Assembly: GCA_016868955.1 (NCBI GenBank)
Contig: VGFF01000028.1
Coordinates: forward strand, 1 to 20,388
From: Armatimonadota bacterium
Lineage (GTDB): Bacteria > Sysuimicrobiota > Sysuimicrobiia > Sysuimicrobiales > VGFF01
Direction of reading: 5' to 3'
DNA: 20,388 nucleotides
Shown here: piece after piece, positions 15,364 to 20,388 of the stretch
How the letters are laid out: each line of letters opens with the position of its first letter
Position numbering within the stretch: the stretch's first letter is position 1
The notes under the pieces: generated by a model
The model's database searches: none
What the model was told of the DNA's origin: nothing
What the model saw: the letters and a program-made list of their open reading frames with translations, nothing else
Position numbers and translations under genes: made by a program

Positions 15364-16215
15364 ATGGCGCCATCGACGCGAAGAGGGGGAAGGAAGACCG
15401 CGAAGCCAGCTCCGCGCACGCGGGACGTCATCGTCGCCGCGCTCGCCGGCTGCGGGTTGCTGCTCAGCGCTTACCTGCTCGCCGTGCGATTGCTCGACAC
15501 GAAGTCGTTCTGCCTGACGGGGAAAGCCTGCGACCTCGTGCAGACGAGCGCGTACGCGACCGTCGCAGGCGTCCCGGTGACAGTGCTCGGGCTCGCGTTC
15601 TACGGATCGGTGCTCGCGGTCGCCTTGCCGCCCCGCACCAATCCGGCGCGCTGGCGCGCCCTGATGCCGCTCGCCGCCGCCGGGGTCTCGGCGTCCGTCA
15701 TCTTCACGTTCGTGCAGCAGGTGATCCTGCTCGCGACGTGCAGCACCTGCCTGCTGTCCGCGGTCCTGTGCGTTGCCATCCTCGCAGCAGCGTGGCGCCG
15801 CCGGCCGTTTCCCGCGGCGCCGGTAGCCTGGACGACGAGCGGCGCCGCGCTCGTCGCGGTGCTCGTGCTCGGGGGCGCGTACGCGATTACCGCGAACGAG
15901 CCTCCGCCGGCGGCGGACGATCCGCAGGCCGTCTACGCGCTGGCACTCGCCGGGCACCTAAAGGCGACCGGCGCGCAATTCTACGGCGCCTATTGGTGCT
16001 CGCACTGCGCGGAGCAGAAGAAGCTGTTCGGGCGGGCGGCGTCCGCGCTTCCGTACGTCGAGTGCGACGCGCGCACACCCGGGGGCCGTCCGGATCTTTG
16101 CCAGGCCGCCGGCGTCAACGCGTTTCCGACCTGGGTCATCGCCGGGCGTAACACCGAAGGGGTCATGACCTTGGAAGCGCTGGCGAGCAGGTCGGGATAC
16201 CGCCGGGCGCCATGA
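15364..16215 (+). CDS. VKOR-thioredoxin fusion, disulfide-forming membrane enzyme
   Basis: The 283-residue protein joins a vitamin K epoxide reductase domain to a periplasmic thioredoxin-like domain, as in bacterial DsbB-replacing VKOR homologues. The VKOR part has about four or five helices (21-175), a loop Cys pair at Cys50 and Cys56 (FCLTGKAC) and the quinone-side CxxC at Cys126 and Cys129 (CSTC). The thioredoxin part has WCSHC (211-215) and a cis-Pro in FPTW (around 255). It would pass electrons from exported protein thiols to quinone. The start is supported by GAGGAGGAGAG a few bases upstream. The stop overlaps the next start (ATGA at 16212-16215). Its neighbours, SCO and CopC/CopD-like proteins, also act outside the membrane on copper or thiols. 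Confidence 0.93.
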   Translation: MAPSTRRGGRKTAKPAPRTRDVIVAALAGCGLLLSAYLLAVRLLDTKSFCLTGKACDLVQTSAYATVAGVPVTVLGLAFYGSVLAVALPPRTNPARWRALMPLAAAGVSASVIFTFVQQVILLATCSTCLLSAVLCVAILAAAWRRRPFPAAPVAWTTSGAALVAVLVLGGAYAITANEPPPAADDPQAVYALALAGHLKATGAQFYGAYWCSHCAEQKKLFGRAASALPYVECDARTPGGRPDLCQAAGVNAFPTWVIAGRNTEGVMTLEALASRSGYRRAP

Positions 16216-17561
16216 GCAACGTACGCCGGCAACCGCCGAGCGCCGAGGCGCGCGACGCGCGGCCGCGTCCGTGGGACTGGCTCGTCTTCACGCGATTCGC
16301 GACCGTCATCATGGCGGCGGCGGTGATCGTTGGCGCCGGATTCGCGATCTCGACCTCCGGCGCGCTATCGCAGGCGTATTGTCAGGAATCTTTTCCCGCG
16401 CCGGATTCGGTGGTCGCGCGCCCGCCGTCTCAGGTGCTGCTATGGTTCAGTGAATCCGTCAATCCGACGTACAGCACGTTTACGATCGTTGGCCGAGACG
16501 GCATCGCGGAGACGGGTGCCCCGGAGCTCTCGGCGGACGGGCGCCGCGTTCGCCTGCCCGTCTCGTCCACCGGCTCCGGAACCTACGTCGTGCGTTATCA
16601 GGTGTCGACGACGGGCGGAAACCTCGCCGCCGGATTCTTTCGTTATCGCGTCGCGGCGGGTGGAGCGGCCTGGGCGGCCGCCCAGGCCGCTCCACCCGCC
16701 GCACCGTTGGAGCGTGTTTTCGGCTGGTTGTCCCTGGTGAGCCTGATCGGCGCGGCCGCGTGGTGGCTGCGGAACGGCCCGGCCCGTCCGACGCCGTCGG
16801 TTCTCGTCGGCGTCGCATCGGCGCTTTCGTTCGCATTGCTCGCATGGCTGATGCGCACTGGCGCGCTCTTGGAGGCGCCGATCGCCGTCGCCTTGCGAGC
16901 GGGCTTGGCTTGGCCGACGCTCGCCGGCACGCACATCGGATCCGCGCTGCTGCTAGCGTCCGCGACGGTGCCCGTGTTCGTATTGCCGCCATCGCCGCGC
17001 GGACGCCTCCTGCGCATCGCCGTGCCGTGCGTGCTCGCGCTCGCTCTTGCGCTCGTCGTGTTGTCCGGCGGATTGCTCCACCTCGTGGGCAGCGCCCACT
17101 TCGCGCCGGTCGCCCTCATGCTGTCGGCCTACCTGCTGGGGACGGCGATCGCGACCGCCATCCTGCCGGAGCTCGGCGACGTGCGCATTCCGTTTCTGCC
17201 TTGGACGCACTTCGGCGCGATTGCCCTGGTGCTCGTTGCCGCCGCGTTCCTCGCCGGCGAGCAGCGCCCCCCGGCGGCGGTCGCAATCCTCGCCGGCTAC
17301 CTCGGCGTCGCCGCCTGCTGGCTCGGCGCCGCCGGCGAGCGCGACGGCCGCCTCGCCACGCTCGGCTTCCAGGTACTGCTCGTCACGAGCGCGTTCGCCA
17401 TCGTCTCGGCGATCGTCTCGGCCGGTGATGCGCCGCGCATCGCCGGCCACGGCGTGGCGTTTGCGCTTGCCGCCGCGGCGCTGGCCCGGCCCGGTCGCCG
17501 GCCAAGCATTGCCGCGCAAGCGGCCGCCGCGTTTCTCGCGTTCGTCACTGCGGTCTTGTAG
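16212..17561 (+). CDS. CopC/CopD-like membrane protein
   Basis: The 449-residue protein has an N-terminal membrane anchor (about 23-47), a CopC-like beta domain (about 54-147) and then about eight or nine membrane helices resembling CopD (168-449). The CopC domain is recognised by ESFPAPDSVVARPPSQVLLW, FSESVNPTYSTFTIVGRDG and GTYVVRYQVST. The canonical CopC copper ligands are missing. The first His (HAY) is Gln54 (QAY), and the DGH motif is GGN (135-137). A perfect 50-bp palindrome encodes the Ala/Gly/Pro-rich linker at residues 148-164. The start overlaps the VKOR stop, so the genes are co-translated. Family role is copper uptake or resistance. With the ligands gone, copper binding by this domain is doubtful. 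Confidence is high for the architecture and low for the function. Confidence 0.85.
   Translation: MSNVRRQPPSAEARDARPRPWDWLVFTRFATVIMAAAVIVGAGFAISTSGALSQAYCQESFPAPDSVVARPPSQVLLWFSESVNPTYSTFTIVGRDGIAETGAPELSADGRRVRLPVSSTGSGTYVVRYQVSTTGGNLAAGFFRYRVAAGGAAWAAAQAAPPAAPLERVFGWLSLVSLIGAAAWWLRNGPARPTPSVLVGVASALSFALLAWLMRTGALLEAPIAVALRAGLAWPTLAGTHIGSALLLASATVPVFVLPPSPRGRLLRIAVPCVLALALALVVLSGGLLHLVGSAHFAPVALMLSAYLLGTAIATAILPELGDVRIPFLPWTHFGAIALVLVAAAFLAGEQRPPAAVAILAGYLGVAACWLGAAGERDGRLATLGFQVLLVTSAFAIVSAIVSAGDAPRIAGHGVAFALAAAALARPGRRPSIAAQAAAAFLAFVTAVL
16653..16702. repeat. 50-bp perfect palindrome inside the CopC/CopD-like gene
   Basis: The left arm 16653-16677 is the exact reverse complement of the right arm 16678-16702, with no spacer and no mismatch. 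The outer ends start GCGGCGGGTGG and finish CCACCCGCCGC, and the centre is GGGCGGCCGCCC. The flanking bases no longer pair. It lies between the CopC-like and membrane domains, and the reading frame passes through it without a stop. Confidence 0.95.
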
Positions 17562-17594
17562 CGCCGGACCGCTCGCTCGCAGGAAAGTGTATGC

Positions 17595-17602
17595 TGTATA
17601 CA
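17595..17602. promoter_or_regulatory. TGTATACA operator-like palindrome upstream of GntR gene
   Basis: The 8-bp palindrome TGTATACA lies within AT-richer sequence 47 bases before the GTG of the GntR pseudogene. A second TGTAT half-site (17589-17593) precedes it. FCD-type GntR repressors commonly bind sites of the form TTGTATACAA, so this is plausibly the autoregulatory operator of the now broken gene. TATACA could also serve as its -10 element. Confidence 0.45.
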
Positions 17603-17649
17603 AAAGCAGCCGGTCATTCGGGTCGGATCCTCTCTCGTGGAAGCGTTGC

Positions 17650-18092
17650 GTGGCGCAGACCGCGATCGGCAACATGACGGTCCGCGAACGCGTCTACCGG
17701 CGTCTTCGCGCCGAAGTGCTGGCGAATCGAATCGCGACCGGCCAGCCGCTGCATCAAGTAAAGCTGGCCGGACGGCTCGGCGTCAGCCGGGCGCCCGCAA
17801 GAGCCGCCATCCAGCGTCTCACCGTCGAGCACCTTGCCGAGGCGCGCCCGCGCCGCGCGACGTCAACGCGTTCTTCGACGTGAACACGCGGTTCCATCGC
17901 GCGATCGTCGGCGCGTCCGGCAACGACCGGCTCATCGCTTTGTACAACCAGGTTCTCGACGAGATGCGGGGCTACCGCTTGCGGTCGCTTACGCTGCGCG
18001 GCGGCTGGAGCCGATCGATCGAGGAGCACGCGGCGGTGCTAGCCGCGGTCGAGGCCGGCGATGCGGCGGCGCGCTTGCGCGCCGCGCGCTGA
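17650..18092 (+). pseudogene. Internally deleted GntR/FCD regulator
   Basis: The first part, in the frame of 17650 (GTG, with ATG 17674 as an alternative), encodes a GntR winged helix: VRERVYRRLRAEVLANRIAT, GVSRAPARAAIQRLTVEHLA and EARPRR. After about 17858 the frame ends in unrelated sequence at 17883. Another frame (from 17859) carries the end of an FCD domain instead: FFDVNTRFHRAIVGASGNDR, LIALYNQVLDEMRGY and EEHAAVLAAVEAGDAA, ending at 18092. The N-terminal half of the FCD domain, about 70 residues, is absent. A deletion has fused front and back out of frame. The protein would lack ligand sensing and probably dimerisation. It stands just upstream of npdG. Confidence 0.8.
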
Positions 18093-18122
18093 CGGCACGC
18101 GCTCGCCCGGAACGGAGTCTGC

Positions 18123-18770
18123 ATGGAAACGATCGCGATTCTCGGCGGGACCGGCAAAGAAGGAATGGGCCTCGGCACCCGCTGGGCGCGCGCGGGACGG
18201 CGTATCCTTATCGGCTCCCGCGACGCGGCGAAGGCGCAAGACGCCGCCACGAAAGCATTGTCGGATGCGCCCGGAGCGTCCGTCGATGGGGCAACGAATG
18301 AAGACGCCGCGCGCGCGGCCGACCTCGTCGTCCTGACCATTCCTTACGCCGGCATGGAGGCAATCCTGTCCGCGGTGCGCGCAGCCTGCGCGGGAAAGAT
18401 CGTCGTCGACACGACGGTGCCGCTCCGGCAATTCGCGCCGCCGGTCCTCGACGCGATGCCGGCGGGCTCGGCCGGCGCGACCGCGCAGCGGCTGCTGCCG
18501 GACGCGCGCGTCGTGGCGGCGTTCCACACCGTCTCGTCGGCGAAGCTGCACAAGTTCGGCGAACCGGTCGAGGGCGACGTGCTCGTCTGCGGCGACGATG
18601 CCGATGCCAAGGCGAAGGTCAGCGAGCTCGCCGGTCTGATCGGCATGCGCGGCATCGATGCCGGCGGCATCGATGCCGCCGCCGCTCTCGAGCAGCTCGC
18701 AGCCGTCATCATCGGCATGAATCAGCGGTACAAGAAGAAGTCCATCGGCGTTCAGTTCACGGGAATCTAG
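18123..18770 (+). CDS. npdG: NADPH-dependent F420 reductase (F420H2:NADP oxidoreductase)
   Basis: The 215-residue protein matches the NpdG/Fno family throughout. It has the Rossmann start IAILGGTGKEGMGLGTRWA, then LIGSRDAAKAQDAA. Further on are VVLTIPYAGMEAI, KIVVDTTVPL, RVVAAFHTVSSAKL, DVLVCGDDADAKAK and the C-terminal IGMNQRYKKKS. It transfers hydride between F420 and NADP in the cytoplasm. In F420-using bacteria it mainly supplies F420H2 from NADPH. The ATG at 18123 follows GGAGTCTGC. The next gene, cofE, begins 12 bases after its stop, so the two are probably co-transcribed. A tandem GGCATCGATGCC palindrome encodes the GIDAGGIDA segment (18651-18677) without changing the length of the family alignment. 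Confidence 0.93.
   Translation: METIAILGGTGKEGMGLGTRWARAGRRILIGSRDAAKAQDAATKALSDAPGASVDGATNEDAARAADLVVLTIPYAGMEAILSAVRAACAGKIVVDTTVPLRQFAPPVLDAMPAGSAGATAQRLLPDARVVAAFHTVSSAKLHKFGEPVEGDVLVCGDDADAKAKVSELAGLIGMRGIDAGGIDAAAALEQLAAVIIGMNQRYKKKSIGVQFTGI
18651..18677 (+). repeat. Tandem 12-bp palindrome within npdG
   Basis: GGCATCGATGCC occurs at 18651-18662 and 18666-18677, with GGC between them, giving a 15-bp in-frame repeat. Each unit is itself a perfect palindrome. It encodes GIDAG-GIDA. Confidence 0.8.
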
Positions 18771-18782
18771 GACCGCCGCGCC

Positions 18783-19571
18783 ATGGTCTCATCTTCCTCA
18801 GCGGTCGGTCGCGGCGGCGGCGGGCCGCTGACCGTCACCGCGTGCGAAACGATCCCGATCATCGGGCCGGGCGACGACGTCTCGTCGATCATCGGCGCCG
18901 CGCTCGCGCGCGAGGGGTTGCACCCGTGCGACGGCGACGTGCTCGTCGTCGCGCACAAGATCCTTTCCGTGGCCGAGGGCGGCGTCATCGCGCTCGCCGG
19001 TGTACAGCCATCGCGGGAGGCGCAGGACCTGTCCGCGCGCACGGGCAAGGACGCGCGCGTCGTCGAGCTGATGCTTCGCGAGTCGACCGCGATCTCGCGC
19101 GTGCGCCCCGGCCTGCTGATCACGCATCATCGGCTGGGCTTCGTCTGCGCGAACGCCGGCGTCGATCAATCGAACGCCGGTGCCGGCAACGCCGTCCTGC
19201 TACCGCGCGATCCCGACAACTGGGCGCGCGCGTTGCGGGAAGCGTTGCGCCGGCGGTTCGGCGTCGCTGTCGCAGTCATCGTCGCCGACACGCACGGCCG
19301 CGCGCACCGGCAAGCGGCCATCGGTGTTTGTATCGGCCTCGCCGGCGGCGCCGCCGTGCGTGATCAGCGCGGACGAACCGACTTGTTCGGCTACGAGATG
19401 CAGAGCTCGATGGAAGCGCTCGCCGACGAGCTGGCGGGCGCGGCGACGATCCTCATGGGACAAACTGACGAACGGCGGCCGGTTGCGCTGATTCGCGGCA
19501 CGCCTCTCGATCCTGGCGACGACGGCGCGGCCGCGCTACTGCGCCCGCCGTCGCGCGACCTGTTCAGTTGA
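18783..19571 (+). CDS. cofE: Coenzyme F420-0:L-glutamate ligase
   Basis: CofE adds glutamate residues to the F420-0 side chain using GTP and divalent metal ions. The 262-residue protein shows the family blocks: GDVLVVAHKILSVAEGGVI, then RVVELMLRESTAI, RPGLLITHHRLGFVCANAGV, LPRDPDNWARALREAL, VAVIVADTHGRAHRQAAIGV, GRTDLFGYEM, ADELAGAATILMGQTDERRP and VALIRG. The length fits the stand-alone ligase without the FMN reductase domain of FbiB. That domain appears to be encoded by the next, broken reading frame. The ATG at 18783 is used; the first 15 residues (Ser/Gly rich) are poorly conserved, so a start a little downstream is possible. Confidence 0.93.
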   Translation: MVSSSSAVGRGGGGPLTVTACETIPIIGPGDDVSSIIGAALAREGLHPCDGDVLVVAHKILSVAEGGVIALAGVQPSREAQDLSARTGKDARVVELMLRESTAISRVRPGLLITHHRLGFVCANAGVDQSNAGAGNAVLLPRDPDNWARALREALRRRFGVAVAVIVADTHGRAHRQAAIGVCIGLAGGAAVRDQRGRTDLFGYEMQSSMEALADELAGAATILMGQTDERRPVALIRGTPLDPGDDGAAALLRPPSRDLFS

Positions 19572-19578
19572 AACAGCC

Positions 19579-20388
19579 GTGACGACGCCCACGCCAACGC
19601 CGCGCGATTGCTGGACCGTGCTGCACGGCCGGCGGTCCGTGCGCTTCTAGAGCGATGAACCGGTGCCGCCAGAGATCGTCACGACCCTGCTGGCGGCGGC
19701 GTGCGCGGCGCCCTCGGCGCACAACCGCCAGCCCTGGCGTTGGTGCGACCTTGCCGACCGCTCCGCGCGCAATCGGCTTCTGCGTGAGATGGGACGCCGT
19801 TGGGACGCGGACATGCGGGCCCGCGGGCTCGACGAGAAGGTGATCCGCGTCGAGCTGCGGCTGTCCTACGAGCGGTTCGGCGGCGCGCCGGTGTTGGTCA
19901 TGCCGTGCCTGACGATGGTTGAGATGGATCCCTACGAACGCCGCGAAGCGCGGCGCGCCGAGCACGCCATGGGCGTGTAGAGCGTCGCGGCATCGATCCA
20001 GAACCTTCTGCTCGCGGCCGAGGCGCTCGGCCTCGGCGCCTGCTGGTGCTGCGCGCCCTTGTTCTGTCAGTCTTTGGTGCGGCGCGCGCTGCGCCTGCCG
20101 CCCGATCCGGAGCCACAAGCGTTCATCACGCTCGGCGTTCCGCGCCATCAGCCGCCCGTGCCGCCGGGCGCGCTGACGATCGTCGCGAACACGGGCGACG
20201 ATTTGGAGTGGCACGGTCTGCGCGTCTGCCCCGACGTCGACATCGTTATCTACACGTTGGCCGGGCGCGTCGATCGCGATCGCGGGTGGGGCCTCGCCGG
20301 CGACACGACGCGGGTCGTCGACGCGATCGCGTCGCTGGGCGAGGACGCATGGTTCCGGCTCGGCGATCTCGACTTGGCGCCGGCGCTG
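19579..20388 (+). pseudogene. Broken nitroreductase fused to CofD lacking its N-terminus (runs off the window)
   Basis: From a GTG at 19579 a single frame runs to the window end, broken only by TAG at 19648-19650 and 19978-19980. The first part is an FMN nitroreductase of the FbiB C-terminal type: LHGRRSVRF, SDEPVPPEIVTTLLAAACAA, PSAHNRQPW, SVAASIQNLLLAAEALGLGA and EPQAFITLGVPRH. Both TAGs fall where a homologue would read on, the second at the usual Gln of VQSVA. The frame then passes directly into CofD sequence: LTIVANTGDDLEWHGLRVCP, DVDIVIYTLAG, GWGLAGDTTRVVDAIASLG and WFRLGDLDLA. CofD transfers lactyl-type phosphate to the flavin precursor Fo. Its first 25 or so residues, with the GGxGG motif, are missing. 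A deletion that joined two adjacent genes is likely. An intact cofD may lie elsewhere. Confidence 0.75.

Noticed and set aside
13519..19980. Genome-wide reassignment of TAG to an amino acid, suggested by three in-frame TAGs at conserved positions
   Set aside because: Several intact genes in the window (isochorismatase-like, cupredoxin, SDR, binding protein, both MFS-adjacent stops, CopC/CopD-like, npdG) end in TAG exactly where their families end. The TAG-bearing genes are also damaged by deletions.

Overview
The window is a GC-rich (roughly two-thirds G+C by eye) bacterial chromosome segment. It encodes coenzyme F420 functions (npdG, cofE and a broken nitroreductase/cofD), FCD-type GntR regulators, a taurine/nitrate-type ABC importer and several copper or thiol envelope proteins. 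This fits a soil or environmental high-GC lineage that makes F420, such as an actinobacterium or one of the uncultured soil phyla. The taxon cannot be fixed from sequence alone. No rRNA, tRNA, CRISPR array or intact insertion sequence was seen.

Layout. 0.2-2.0 kb: a GNAT acetyltransferase translationally coupled to a secreted kelch-repeat protein, followed by an N-terminal stub of a hydantoinase-type amidohydrolase. 2.3-3.8 kb: an MmgE/PrpD-family protein. 3.8-6.4 kb (minus strand): a MarR regulator with a cysteine cluster, an MFS transporter and an isochorismatase-like hydrolase, probably one operon. Divergent from it at 6.5 kb is a secreted single-domain cupredoxin that keeps all four copper ligands of nitrosocyanin (Glu, Cys, His, His) at the same spacings. 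7.3-11.4 kb: an SDR dehydrogenase, ABC ATPase, GntR regulator, permease and substrate-binding protein form a tightly packed operon. 11.4-12.7 kb (minus strand): a second MFS transporter. 12.8-14.6 kb: a gene graveyard. 14.6-17.6 kb: SCO-like lipoprotein, VKOR-thioredoxin fusion and a CopC/CopD-like membrane protein. 17.6-20.4 kb: a broken GntR gene, then npdG, cofE and a nitroreductase-CofD reading frame carrying two in-frame TAG codons and lacking the CofD N-terminus.

Two themes stand out. First, envelope copper and disulfide chemistry: the nitrosocyanin-like protein, SCO, VKOR-Trx and a CopC-like domain whose copper ligands are missing. Second, gene erosion: seven remnants are interleaved with well-preserved genes. 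Several look like internal deletions that join an N-terminal to a C-terminal piece, rather than point-mutation decay alone. A 50-bp perfect palindrome lies in frame in the CopC/CopD-like gene.

The best candidates for something under-described are the nitrosocyanin-like protein with its divergent Cys-rich MarR regulator, and the palindrome insertion. Substrates of the transporters and enzymes are inferred from family membership only.
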